Part shown: positions 26,485-34,654 of the stretch, one piece after another
Position numbering within the stretch: the stretch's first letter is position 1
Layout: the number at the start of each line of letters is the position of its first letter
Source: Kineococcus rubinsiae
Lineage (GTDB): Bacteria > Actinomycetota > Actinomycetes > Actinomycetales > Kineococcaceae
DNA: 64,000 bases
NCBI RefSeq assembly: GCF_011839805.1
Contig: NZ_VWPY01000001.1
Span: forward strand, 62,001 to 126,000
Direction: 5' to 3'
Translations under genes and position numbers: made by a program
Notes under the pieces: model-generated
Databases searched by the model: none
What the model saw: only the letters and a program-made list of their open reading frames with translations
What the model was told of the DNA's origin: nothing

Positions 26485-27228
26485 ATGCCCGACGAGATCG
26501 ACGCACCCGGCAACGGGACGCCGATGCCACCCCAGCAGGCGTTCGCGGAGCTCAGCACGATGGTGCTGGGGCAGCAGCCCCTCAGCCAGGTGCTGCTGCG
26601 CGTCGCCGAGCTCGCCGTGGCCACGATCCCCGGCGCGGACGAGATCAGCATGACCCTCGTGGAGAAGGGCGTTCCGCACACCGCCGCGTTCACGGGGTCA
26701 CTGGCCGCGGCCCTGGACGAGCGGCAGTACGCCGCGGGGTTCGGGCCCTGCGTCGACGCGGCGCAGTCCGGCAACACGATCCGGATCGACGACGTCGCGC
26801 GGGACACGTCCTACCGCGACTTCTCGGCGATCGCCGCCCGGCAGGGCGTGCGCAGCATCCTCAGCCTGGGGCTGCCGATGCCCCAGCAGGTGCTGGCCGC
26901 CATGAACATCTACCAGTTCGGCGAGACCCCGCTGGACGCGGAGGCGGAGGCCGTGGCCACGGAGTTCGGTCGCTACGCGGCCGTCTCGCTGGCCAACGCC
27001 TCGCTGTACGAGCACTCCACGCTGCTGGCCGCGCGCATGCAGCACGCCATGGAGTCGCGGGCCGTGATCGACCAGGCCAAGGGCATGATCATGATCACCG
27101 AGGGCGTGACGGCCGACGAGGCGTTCCAGCGGCTCGTGGCCGCCTCGCAGTCGGCCAACCGGAAGCTCCGCGACCTCGCCGCGGAGATGGTCCGCGAGGT
27201 CGAGAGCGGGCGCCGCGCGCGGCGCTAG
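26485..27228 (+). CDS. GAF-ANTAR antitermination regulator
   Basis: The 247-residue protein has a GAF domain (about 35-175) and a C-terminal ANTAR domain (SRAVIDQAKGMIMITEG, then FQRLVAASQSANRKLRDLA) with the conserved arrangement of RNA-contacting residues. The ATG at 26485 follows GGACGG. It is the best-conserved ANTAR protein of the window. The 237-base gap before it holds no gene that I can support. Confidence 0.9.
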   Translation: MPDEIDAPGNGTPMPPQQAFAELSTMVLGQQPLSQVLLRVAELAVATIPGADEISMTLVEKGVPHTAAFTGSLAAALDERQYAAGFGPCVDAAQSGNTIRIDDVARDTSYRDFSAIAARQGVRSILSLGLPMPQQVLAAMNIYQFGETPLDAEAEAVATEFGRYAAVSLANASLYEHSTLLAARMQHAMESRAVIDQAKGMIMITEGVTADEAFQRLVAASQSANRKLRDLAAEMVREVESGRRARR

Positions 27229-27398
27229 GGCTCACAGGATCCGCCGTCGCGTCCCCCGATGCGGCGGGGCCTGTTCTACTGGAGGCGTCGTCGGGTCAGC
27301 GATGGCCCGGGGAACGGCCGGGGGTTCAGCAGCGAGCTCCCGGTCCGCCGCCTCGCCGAGGCCGGACCGTGGCCCCGCCCCCTCCAGCCGGCACCGCG

Positions 27399-27911
27399 TC
27401 AGTTGAGCCGGACCTGCACGAGCGCCGGGCCCTCGTGCGCGAGCGCCTCGCAGACCGCCCCCGCCAGCTCCCCCGCCGCGGTGACGACGACCGCGTGACC
27501 GTCCAGGGCGCCCGTCCAGGGCCGCAGGCCGTCCGGGCCCTCCGCGGAGTCGTCCACGGCCACCACGCAGGTCCGCGCGTCCCCGGCCGCCGCGGCGAAG
27601 GCCGACGGGCGGCCCCGCCCGACGACGACCACCACCTCCGCGTCGGTGCCGGCGAGGCCCTCCGCGACGAGCGCCCCCACGTCCCCCGCCGCCGCACCGA
27701 GCAGGACGGCGCCGGGGCCGGCGAAGGTCTCCGCGCACGACCAGGCCTGCGCCAGGACGTCCGCCGGCCCCCCGGAGGGCGCCGTCGCGCGGCGACCCCC
27801 ATCGAGCGGGGTCCTGCCGGGAACGCCGCGCACCTGCAGGACGTCACGGTGGGCGGTCGCGGCAGGCGGTGCGGCGGCCGGGCGGGTGCTCCCGGGCTGG
27901 ACTCCGGTCAT
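27399..27911 (-). CDS. hypothetical protein
   Basis: The 170-residue protein is not recognised. Residues 1-50 look disordered. The rest alternates short hydrophobic strands and Ala/Gly-rich helices (AEVVVVVGRGRPSAFAAAA, TCVVAVDDSAEG, HAVVVTAAGELAG, PALVQVRLN), as in a small Rossmann-like or thiamine-enzyme-like alpha/beta domain. Only one Cys-containing pair is present and no catalytic motif stands out. GAGGAG lies six bases before the ATG at 27911. It lies downstream of RecQ on the same strand after 142 bases. Confidence 0.6.
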   Translation of the reverse strand: MTGVQPGSTRPAAAPPAATAHRDVLQVRGVPGRTPLDGGRRATAPSGGPADVLAQAWSCAETFAGPGAVLLGAAAGDVGALVAEGLAGTDAEVVVVVGRGRPSAFAAAAGDARTCVVAVDDSAEGPDGLRPWTGALDGHAVVVTAAGELAGAVCEALAHEGPALVQVRLN

Positions 27912-28053
27912 CGACGGCTCCTCGTGCCCGCGAGGCGCGACGCGGTGCGGCGCCTCGGGTTCCGGCGCCGGGGCTGGACCGTGGGAGGGAGCCTACGACG
28001 CGCGGGCCCGCGGCGCGCCCCGTCGCGCGGACGGCCGCGCGAGCCGGCCGCCG

Positions 28054-29682
28054 TCAGGCCGCGTGCAGCAGCTCCTCCTCCTGGACCAGCTGCAGGGAGA
28101 GGGTGCGGTAGCCGGCCTCCTCGAAGAGCACCGTGACCCGGTCGGGTTCGACGCGCACGACCTCCCCGCCGCCCCAGCGCGCGTGGACGACGCTCGCCCC
28201 GACGCGGAACTCCCCCGCGTCCCGCACGACGTGCCCCGCCGCGGTCCCCGCGCGGCAGCGGTCGCAGCGCCCGCACGTGCCGCGCAGCTCCTCCCCGAAG
28301 TACCCGAGCAGGAACGCCCGGCGGCAGCCGGCGGTCTCGGCGTACTCGCGCACCACCTCCAGCCGGGTCCGCTCCAGCACCCGCCACCGCCGCGACAGCT
28401 CCACCGCCGCGGCCACGGCCTCCTCGGGGTCCCCGCCGCCGGCCGCGACGCGCAGCCGCCCGTCGGCGTCCTCCTCCACCGCCCCGACCTGCCCGAGCAG
28501 GTTCACGGCGGCCGTCAGCCGCGCCGCCGAGACCCCCAGCGCGCGCCGCAGCTGCTCCGGGGACGTCCCCGCGGGTTCCCGGCGCAGCGCGGTGAGCACC
28601 TCCCGCAGCGGTCCGGGCTTCGCGACGGGGGACGTGAAGAACCGCCGCAGGCCCAGGTCCTCGGGCCGGTAGGCCAGCACGGCGACGGCCGGGGCGCCGT
28701 CGCGGGCCGCCCGCCCGATCTCCTGGTGGTAGCTGTCGAGGGAGTCGGGCACGTGCGCGTGCACGACGGCCCGCACGGCCCCGGCGTCGACGCCCATGCC
28801 GAACGCCGTGGTCGCGACCACCACCCCGACCTCGCCGGCGAGGAACTCCCGCAGCACCCGGTCGCGATCGCCCTTGCGCCGGCCCGCGTGGTAGTGCTCG
28901 GCCGGCCGCCCGGCGGCACGCACGGCGGCCGCGTACTCCTCGGCGTCGCGGCGGCGGGCGACGTAGACGAGCACGCTGCCCTCGGTGGCGGTCGCGGTGC
29001 GCACCACGAGGTCCCGCTGGGCGGCCTCGTCGCGGCAGCGCTGCACGCGCAGGTCGATCTCGGGGCGGTCGAAGCCCTCGACGAGGACGACGGGGTCCCG
29101 CAGCCCGAGGTGCTCGACGACCTCCGCGCGGACCTGCGGGCCGGCCGTCGCGGTGAGGGCCAGCACGGGTGGGGACCCCAGGCGCTCGCGGGCGCGGCGG
29201 AGCCGCAGGTAGTGCGGCCGGAAGTCGTGGCCCCACGAGGAGACGCAGTGCGCCTCGTCGACGACGAGCAGCGCGGGGCGCAGGGCGGCGAGCTCCGCCA
29301 GCACCTCCTCGCGCGCGAGCTGCTCCGGGGCGAGCAGGACGAACACGGCCCGCCCGGTGCGCAGGTCCTCCAGCGCGGCGGCCGTCTGCGCCGGCGTCCG
29401 CTGGGAGTTCAGCAGGACCGCACCTCCGCGGCGCTCGTCGGCGCGCAGGGTGTCGACCTGGTCGCGCTCGAGGGCGATCAGCGGGGACACGACGACGACG
29501 GGGCCGTCGAGCTCCGGGCCGGTCAGCTGGTAGATCGCGGACTTCCCGGAACCCGTCGGCATCACGGCCAGCACGTCGCGGCCCGCGAGCACCGCCTCCA
29601 TCGCCTCCCGCTGACCCGGCCGGAGGTCCCCGAACCCGAAGAGCTCCGCTGCCCTGCGCCGCAACCGGTCCGCGTCCGCCAC
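28054..29682 (-). CDS. recQ: RecQ family ATP-dependent DNA helicase
   Basis: The 542-residue enzyme unwinds DNA 3' to 5' in recombination and repair. It has Walker A TGSGKS (43-48), DEAH at 142-145 followed by the RecQ aromatic-rich loop (CVSSWGHDFRP), motif VI (SYHQEIGRAARDG) and the zinc-binding subdomain with CGRCDRC near residue 440. A C-terminal 50-residue segment (VVHARWGGGEVVRVEPDRVT) replaces the longer RQC/HRDC region of E. coli RecQ, as in shorter actinobacterial RecQ-like helicases. GGAGG lies six bases before the GTG at 29682. Confidence 0.93.
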   Translation of the reverse strand: MADADRLRRRAAELFGFGDLRPGQREAMEAVLAGRDVLAVMPTGSGKSAIYQLTGPELDGPVVVVSPLIALERDQVDTLRADERRGGAVLLNSQRTPAQTAAALEDLRTGRAVFVLLAPEQLAREEVLAELAALRPALLVVDEAHCVSSWGHDFRPHYLRLRRARERLGSPPVLALTATAGPQVRAEVVEHLGLRDPVVLVEGFDRPEIDLRVQRCRDEAAQRDLVVRTATATEGSVLVYVARRRDAEEYAAAVRAAGRPAEHYHAGRRKGDRDRVLREFLAGEVGVVVATTAFGMGVDAGAVRAVVHAHVPDSLDSYHQEIGRAARDGAPAVAVLAYRPEDLGLRRFFTSPVAKPGPLREVLTALRREPAGTSPEQLRRALGVSAARLTAAVNLLGQVGAVEEDADGRLRVAAGGGDPEEAVAAAVELSRRWRVLERTRLEVVREYAETAGCRRAFLLGYFGEELRGTCGRCDRCRAGTAAGHVVRDAGEFRVGASVVHARWGGGEVVRVEPDRVTVLFEEAGYRTLSLQLVQEEELLHAA

Positions 29683-29854
29683 CGCTGTCCTCCACCGCGC
29701 CGCCCGGCGCCTCCCGCCTGCTCGGGCCCTGCTCGCCCGACCCTCGCTACCTACCCGCGGCCCTCCCCGGCAAACCGGGCTCGAACCGGGTCGTCGGGGG
29801 CCGGCGGGGCGGCGCGGAGGTGACGCGGGCGGGCGGGTCGCGGAGGATGCCGGG

Positions 29855-30727
29855 ATGCCGGACCCGCGACCGCCGACCCGCCTGACGACCTTCACCCGCG
29901 AGGACCCGCACGCGGGTGCCCTGGAGTTCACCGTGGACGACGTGGGCCCCCTGGACGGTGACGTCGTCGTCTGCCTGCACGGGTTCCCGCAGGACCGCCG
30001 CGCCTACGCGGCCGTCGCGCCGCTCCTGGCCGAGGCGGGTCTGCGGGTCCTCGTGCCGGACCAGCGCGGGTACTCGCCCGGGGCCCGCCCGCCGGGCCGC
30101 CGGGCGTACGCGGTGCGGGACCTCGTCGGCGACGTCGCGGCCTTGCTGGACGCCGCGGGCGCCGCGCGGGCGCACGTCGTGGGCCACGACTGGGGCGGCG
30201 CGGTGGCGTGGGCGCTGGCCACCGCCGTGCCCGAGCGGGTCGCGACGCTGACCGCCCTCTCCACGCCCCACCCCGCCGCGATGCGCGAGGGGCTCCTGCG
30301 GGGCACCCAGTCCCTGCGCTCCTGGTACATGGGCTTCTTCCAGCTGCCGCGGGTGCCCGAGGCCCTGCTGCTCGCGGGCGACGGCGCACGGCTGGGCACG
30401 CTCCTGCAGCGCGGCGGGCTGCCGGAGGACGTGGCCGGGGCCTACGCCGCGGCGCTCACCGCGCCCGGCGCCCTCACGGCCGCGCTGAACTGGTACCGCG
30501 CCCTGCCCCTGGCGGGCGGCTCCGGACCCACCCGCCCGGTCCGCGTCCCCGTCACGTACCTGCACGGGCGCCGCGACCCGTTCTTCGCGCCCGCGGCGGT
30601 CGCGGCGACCGGGCGCTTCGTCGCCGCCCCGTTCCGGACGCAGGCCCTGGACACGGGCCACTGGATCCCGGAGGCCCGTCCCGCCGACGTCGCCGAGGCC
30701 GTGCTCCGGGGCGCCGGCCGGCTCTGA
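29855..30727 (+). CDS. alpha/beta hydrolase, epoxide hydrolase-like
   Basis: The 290-residue enzyme has the oxyanion motif LHGFPQ near residue 39, the nucleophile elbow GHDWGG (Asp near 111) and a catalytic His in DTGHWIPEARP near the C-terminus. An Asp nucleophile with HGFP is typical of soluble epoxide hydrolases and haloalkane dehalogenases; the ring-opening Tyr residues of the cap cannot be assigned with confidence. Start ATG 29855. It is divergent from recQ and convergent with the next small gene. Confidence 0.88.
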   Translation: MPDPRPPTRLTTFTREDPHAGALEFTVDDVGPLDGDVVVCLHGFPQDRRAYAAVAPLLAEAGLRVLVPDQRGYSPGARPPGRRAYAVRDLVGDVAALLDAAGAARAHVVGHDWGGAVAWALATAVPERVATLTALSTPHPAAMREGLLRGTQSLRSWYMGFFQLPRVPEALLLAGDGARLGTLLQRGGLPEDVAGAYAAALTAPGALTAALNWYRALPLAGGSGPTRPVRVPVTYLHGRRDPFFAPAAVAATGRFVAAPFRTQALDTGHWIPEARPADVAEAVLRGAGRL

Positions 30728-30746
30728 CGCCGGGCGGCGGGACGGC

Positions 30747-31058
30747 TCAGCGGCCGCGGACGTCGGTGTCGCGCAGCACCTCCGCCACGCCGTGCTCGCG
30801 CATCTCCTCGGGCGTGCGCCGCTCACCGGAGCTGTCCCGCCACACCGCCGGGCTGCCGTCGGCGAGCTGCCAGGCGTGCCCGGCCTTGTCGAGCAGGACC
30901 GACCCGGCGCCGCTGGGCAGGGGCGGGGCGAGCTCCTCCACGGCGACCGCGTCGAAGGCGTCGAGGAGCTTGCCCGACGGCGTCACGAGCTGCTGGAGGT
31001 CGTTGGCCACGCCCTCGAAGACGAACCGGTAGTGCAAGCCGCGCTTGATGTCGGTCAT
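30747..31058 (-). CDS. small hypothetical protein
   Basis: The 103-residue protein is not recognised. It is acidic and well ordered in appearance, with a conserved-looking start (MTDIKRGLHYRFVFEGVAN) and a central strand-rich part (GSVLLDKAGHAWQLADGSPA). Lower Ala and normal Phe/Tyr/Trp content support a folded protein. Start ATG 31058. It converges on the hydrolase gene and is divergent from the gene at 31234. Confidence 0.65.
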   Translation of the reverse strand: MTDIKRGLHYRFVFEGVANDLQQLVTPSGKLLDAFDAVAVEELAPPLPSGAGSVLLDKAGHAWQLADGSPAVWRDSSGERRTPEEMREHGVAEVLRDTDVRGR

Positions 31059-31233
31059 GACCGCATCCTGCCGAGAGCCGCCGGGCGCGACCACCGGGCG
31101 GGTCCTGCGCCGGGGGCGGGCGCCGACCTGCGGGCGCCGCGCAGCGCCCGTAGCCTGCCGCACACGGTCCAGCCGCGTGGCCGCCCGACCCGGCGCCCGC
31201 GCACCCGGCGGCGCCACCGACGTGGAGGTCCCC

Positions 31234-31569
31234 GTGACCGACGACCGGACCCAGCTCCCCGTGCCCGACTACGACCACCTGCCCGTGGCGACGCTGCGGG
31301 ACCGGGTGCGCTCCCTGGACGCCGGGGGTCTCGCGACGCTCCTCGCCTACGAGGAGGAGCACGGCGCCCGCGAGCCCGTCCTGACGGTCCTGCGCGCCCG
31401 CGCGGACCAGCTCGCCGCGGGCGCCCAGCCCTCGGGCGGCGACCCCGCGGCAGCGCAGCCCGAGCACGCGGGCGCCCCGACCGGGCCGCTGCTCGGCGAG
31501 AGCGGCGCCCCGCCGATCAACCCGCCGTCGCAGGGCGACCCGACCAACCCGGCGCAGCCGCGGAAGTAG
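31234..31569 (+). CDS. actinobacterial helical DUF protein with disordered tail
   Basis: The 111-residue protein has an opening block (LPVPDYDHLPVATLRDRVRS then LLAYEEEHGAREPVLTVLRA) that I recognise as a small helical domain common in actinobacteria, possibly DUF8129, of unknown role. The last 45 residues are Pro/Gly/Ala-rich and disordered. GGAGG lies five bases before the GTG at 31234. The stop codon lies inside the first unit of a 19-base tandem repeat, so repeat slippage would alter the C-terminus. Confidence 0.7.
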   Translation: MTDDRTQLPVPDYDHLPVATLRDRVRSLDAGGLATLLAYEEEHGAREPVLTVLRARADQLAAGAQPSGGDPAAAQPEHAGAPTGPLLGESGAPPINPPSQGDPTNPAQPRK

Positions 31570-31606
31570 GGCGCAACCGCGGAAGCAGGGCGCAGCCGCG
31601 GAAGCA
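31550..31606. repeat. 19-base tandem repeat, three copies
   Basis: Three adjacent units of consensus GGGCGCARCCGCGGAAGYA at 31550-31568, 31569-31587 and 31588-31606. The first carries the last codons and TAG stop of the upstream gene. Since 19 is not a multiple of three, gain or loss of a unit upstream of the stop would shift the frame. Confidence 0.85.
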
Positions 31607-31615
31607 GCGCACCCG

Positions 31616-31936
31616 TCAGGGCCGGGGGTCGCGGCGTTCCCAGCCCCGGGAACCCCGCGGCCGCCCGGACGCGGCGGCGCACTTCGGGCAGACCCAGCGC
31701 ACCGCGTCCGCGCTGCCCCCGGTCAGCGGGTCCGTGTCGGCGAAGGCGACGTGCGGGAACCGGACGAGCCCCGCCCGCGCGAGCGGCAGCCCGCACACCG
31801 TCTGGTTCTGCCCGGGTTCCCAGGCGTGCACCTCACCGGCCGGCTTGCGGATGCCGTCGTCGTCGACCCACGTGTCGCGCGCGGCCACCTTGCCGCTCGT
31901 GACCGTGGGCCGGGCCGGGCGTCGCGAGGGGGACAT
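31616..31936 (-). CDS. hypothetical protein with putative zinc-binding cysteines
   Basis: The 106-residue protein has a conserved-looking core ([16 protein letters not shown], then [14 protein letters not shown]) and a late CPKC pair. Cys48 with the CPKC pair and a nearby His could form a zinc site. The tail is Arg/Gly-rich. I do not know its function. Start ATG 31936. It is divergent from hsp20; the 200-base gap between them holds the CIRCE-like element. Confidence 0.6.
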   Translation of the reverse strand: MSPSRRPARPTVTSGKVAARDTWVDDDGIRKPAGEVHAWEPGQNQTVCGLPLARAGLVRFPHVAFADTDPLTGGSADAVRWVCPKCAAASGRPRGSRGWERRDPRP

Positions 31937-32026
31937 GGACCTCCCCTACCCTCCGGCGCCGCCGGTACGCGCGGCCGCGCAGGTCGGGTCCGAAGTCGCT
32001 GCACTGCAGCGCCTTCGACCTCTTGC

Positions 32027-32046
32027 GCACTCCGGCGCAGGAGTGC
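32027..32046. promoter_or_regulatory. CIRCE-like inverted repeat upstream of hsp20
   Basis: GCACTC at 32027-32032 and GAGTGC at 32041-32046 form the core arms of the HrcA operator CIRCE (TTAGCACTC-N9-GAGTGCTAA), and the right arm continues GAGTGCTA. Here the spacer is 8 rather than 9 bases. It lies about 90 bases upstream of the hsp20 start, a position compatible with heat-shock repression. Confidence 0.55.
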
Positions 32047-32136
32047 TACAACCTGTGCTGTCGACCCGGGACGTGCCGGGCGACAGCGGAAACCGCACAG
32101 CGCATCTCCTACTTCGAACGCCTGGAGGTGGTGGCC

Positions 32137-32556
32137 ATGTTGATGCGCACCGACCCCTTCCGTGAGCTGGACCGCCTGACCCAGCAGGTCCTCGGGACGA
32201 ACGCCCGGCCTGCCGTGATGGCGATGGACGCGTGGCGCTCCGGCGAGGAGTTCCACGTCGAGTTCGACCTCCCCGGCGTCGACCCCACGAGCATCGAGCT
32301 CGACGTCGAGCGCAACGTCCTGACGGTGCGGGCGCAGCGGCCCGTCGCCGAGACGACGGCGGAGGTGGTCGCCGCGGAACGTCCCCGCGGCGTCTTCAGC
32401 CGGCAGCTGATCCTCGGGGACAACCTCGACACCGACCGGATCGGGGCCGCCTACCGCAACGGGGTCCTGGCCCTGAAGATCCCCGTGGCGGAGCGGGCCA
32501 AGCCCCGCCGGATCCAGGTCGAGACCGCGGACGAGCAGCCGGCGCTGCAGTCCTGA
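32137..32556 (+). CDS. Hsp20/alpha-crystallin small heat-shock protein
   Basis: The 139-residue chaperone binds unfolding proteins without ATP. The alpha-crystallin domain spans about residues 30-125, from [19 protein letters not shown] to the [11 protein letters not shown] signature (canonical GVLxxxxP). A short C-terminal tail contains an RRIQVE segment. GGAGG lies eight bases before the ATG at 32137. The CIRCE-like element upstream suggests HrcA-type control. Confidence 0.93.
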   Translation: MLMRTDPFRELDRLTQQVLGTNARPAVMAMDAWRSGEEFHVEFDLPGVDPTSIELDVERNVLTVRAQRPVAETTAEVVAAERPRGVFSRQLILGDNLDTDRIGAAYRNGVLALKIPVAERAKPRRIQVETADEQPALQS

Positions 32557-32565
32557 GGTCCGGTC

Positions 32566-32829
32566 GTGACCGCGACGGCCTCCCCGTGCCGGGACCGGCC
32601 CGGGGAGCTCCCCGAACCCGACGACGGCTGGTGGGCGCGTGAGTTCGACGCCATCGTCGAGCAGCTGACCGCGCCACCGGAGGACCCGGGCCCGCCCGCG
32701 GCGACGGGCACGGGAGCCCCGGCGCCGCACGGGTTCCGGCCCACCGACCGGCCGGCCCGGTCGCGACGGCGGCCCCGCCGGTCCCCTTTGACGCGGGCCC
32801 CGCGCCACCAGCGCTCCCCGCCCACCTGA
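32566..32829 (+). CDS. small hypothetical protein downstream of hsp20
   Basis: The 87-residue protein has a short conserved-looking start (DGWWAREFDAIVEQLTAPP) followed by a disordered Pro/Arg-rich tail. The start is a GTG nine bases after the hsp20 stop, so it would be co-transcribed with hsp20. It ends just before a strong palindrome. I recognise no family; the tail has biased composition, so reality is moderately supported. Confidence 0.5.
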   Translation: MTATASPCRDRPGELPEPDDGWWAREFDAIVEQLTAPPEDPGPPAATGTGAPAPHGFRPTDRPARSRRRPRRSPLTRAPRHQRSPPT

Positions 32830-32837
32830 CCCCCGTC

Positions 32838-32880
32838 CCCCCGGTGATCATGCAGGTAATCCCTGCATGATCACCGGGGG
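32838..32880. terminator. perfect 19-base-pair palindrome, probable bidirectional terminator
   Basis: Two perfect 19-base arms (32838-32856 and 32862-32880) flank a 5-base loop TAATC. The arms contain the AT-richer core TGATCATGCAGG, unusual in this GC-rich setting. It lies between the convergent hsp20 unit and selB, so it can stop transcription from both sides. The unusual core also suggests a dispersed repeat family. Confidence 0.75.
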
Positions 32881-32893
32881 AGGGGGGCGGGGG

Positions 32894-34654
32894 TCAGCGG
32901 GGGACCAGGGTGCGGCGGTCGTCGGCCCCGCGGCGCGTGCGGCGGGCCGCGTCCAGCGCGCTCAGCAGCGGCACCGCGACCCGGCGCGACGTGCCGAGGG
33001 CCTGCTTGGCCTCGCTCACCGTGAACGGCGCGGGCAGCGCCGCGAGGCGTTCCGCGGCGCGGTCGAGGGCGTCCGGGCCCAGGACGATCCCGGGCGCCGG
33101 CGAGGAGAGCAGGCCCGCGCGCACGGCCGCCGCGAGCTCCGCCCGCCCGAGCCCGAGCTCGCGCAGCCGCTCCGCGTCGGGGGCGGCGAACGGGTCTGCC
33201 GCGAGGCCCGCGCGCAGCGCCGCGACCGCCCGGGAGACCCCCGCGGGCAGCTGGTCGGTGGCCGTGACGATCCGGCCGTCGGCCACCCGCAGGGGCGCCG
33301 CGACGAGGGCCTCCACGAGCGCGCGGTCGGGCAGCGCGCACGCATGCCGGGCCTCCTCCAGCGTCGGCCCGGGGTGCAGGGGGTGCTCGCGGACGTAGGC
33401 CGCGACGGCCTCGCGCAGCCGCTCCCCCGCCCGGGTCCAGACCGCCGGGTCGGCGTGCCAGTCCCGCGCGACGGCGGCCGAGCGGACCTCGACGCCCATG
33501 GCCCGCAGGTCGCCGGCGCGCACGAGGCCCCGCCGCCGCAGCTCCGAAGCCTCGTCGGGGGTGCCGTCCAGCGGGGCGAGGACCTGCGCGCGGGCCGCGG
33601 CGGCCCCGCGGCGCCGCAGGGGCGGCGGGGCGACGTCGAGCACGACGGCCCCGCCGAGCACGAGGTGCTGGGCGGGTTCGCGGACCAGGAGGCGGTCGCC
33701 GATCCACAGCGGCAGCGGCCGGTCCAGCTGCAGCCGCAGGGTGTCGGGCCCCAGCGGCCGCACGCGCGCGCCGACGGCCGCGGTGCCGAGGTGGGCGACG
33801 ACGTGCTGCGGCAGCTCGGCGGCCACGACCCCGGCCAGGCGGACGTCGACCACCGCGGTGGAACGGGCGCTGCCGGGGGTGAGCAGGGCGTCGCCCCGGG
33901 CGACCTCGCCGCGCTCCACCCCGCGCAGGTTCACGGCGACGCGGGTGACCGCGTCGGCGCGGGGCACGTCGTGCTCCAGCGACTGCAGCCCGCGCACCCG
34001 CACGCGGCGCCGGCCGCCGTCGGCCGCGGCGAGGTCGAGCTCGTCGCCCACCGCGATGGACGACGTGGCCAGCGTCCCCGTGACGACGGTCCCCGCGCCG
34101 CGGACCGAGAAGCTGCGGTCGACCCACAGCCGCACCGGCCCGGCGGGGGGCGGCGGGACCTGCGCGAGCACCTCGCCGAGGACGCGGCGCACGTCGTCGA
34201 GGCCCTGGCCGGTGGTGGCGCTGCACGCGACCGCGGGCACCGTGCCGAGGCTGGTGCGCGCGAGGTGGGCCAGCGCCTCCTGCGTCGCGGGCCCCGGGTC
34301 GGCGAGGTCCGCGCGGGTGACCACGAGCATCCCGCGGGACACCCCGAGGGCGTCCAGCGCGGCGAGGTGCTCGGCCGACTGAGGCATCCAGCCGCCGTCG
34401 GCGGCCACGACGAACAGGACGACCCCGATCGAGCCGACACCCGCGAGCATGGTCGGGACGAACCGCTCGTGGCCCGGGACGTCGACGAAGGCGACCGTGC
34501 GCCCGGGGGCCAGGTCGGTCCAGGCGAACCCCAGGTCGATCGTCAGGCCGCGCCGCTTCTCCTCGGCGTAGCGGTCCGGGTCGGTGCCGGTGAGCGCCCG
34601 CACGAGGGTGGACTTGCCGTGGTCGACGTGCCCGGCGGTGGCGACGACGTGCAC
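32894..34654 (-). CDS. selB: selenocysteine-specific elongation factor SelB
   Basis: The 586-residue GTPase carries Sec-tRNA(Sec) to ribosomes stalled at UGA and binds SECIS RNA through its C-terminal winged helices. G motifs are GHVDHGKS (8-15), DVPGHERF near 58 and TRAD near 113. A switch I-adjacent [14 protein letters not shown] is typical of SelB. Domains 2-3 run to about residue 345 and the winged-helix region fills the rest. The GTG at 34654 starts immediately after the selA stop. It serves the UGA-containing formate dehydrogenase at 42910-46368. Confidence 0.96.
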   Translation of the reverse strand: MHVVATAGHVDHGKSTLVRALTGTDPDRYAEEKRRGLTIDLGFAWTDLAPGRTVAFVDVPGHERFVPTMLAGVGSIGVVLFVVAADGGWMPQSAEHLAALDALGVSRGMLVVTRADLADPGPATQEALAHLARTSLGTVPAVACSATTGQGLDDVRRVLGEVLAQVPPPPAGPVRLWVDRSFSVRGAGTVVTGTLATSSIAVGDELDLAAADGGRRRVRVRGLQSLEHDVPRADAVTRVAVNLRGVERGEVARGDALLTPGSARSTAVVDVRLAGVVAAELPQHVVAHLGTAAVGARVRPLGPDTLRLQLDRPLPLWIGDRLLVREPAQHLVLGGAVVLDVAPPPLRRRGAAAARAQVLAPLDGTPDEASELRRRGLVRAGDLRAMGVEVRSAAVARDWHADPAVWTRAGERLREAVAAYVREHPLHPGPTLEEARHACALPDRALVEALVAAPLRVADGRIVTATDQLPAGVSRAVAALRAGLAADPFAAPDAERLRELGLGRAELAAAVRAGLLSSPAPGIVLGPDALDRAAERLAALPAPFTVSEAKQALGTSRRVAVPLLSALDAARRTRRGADDRRTLVPR

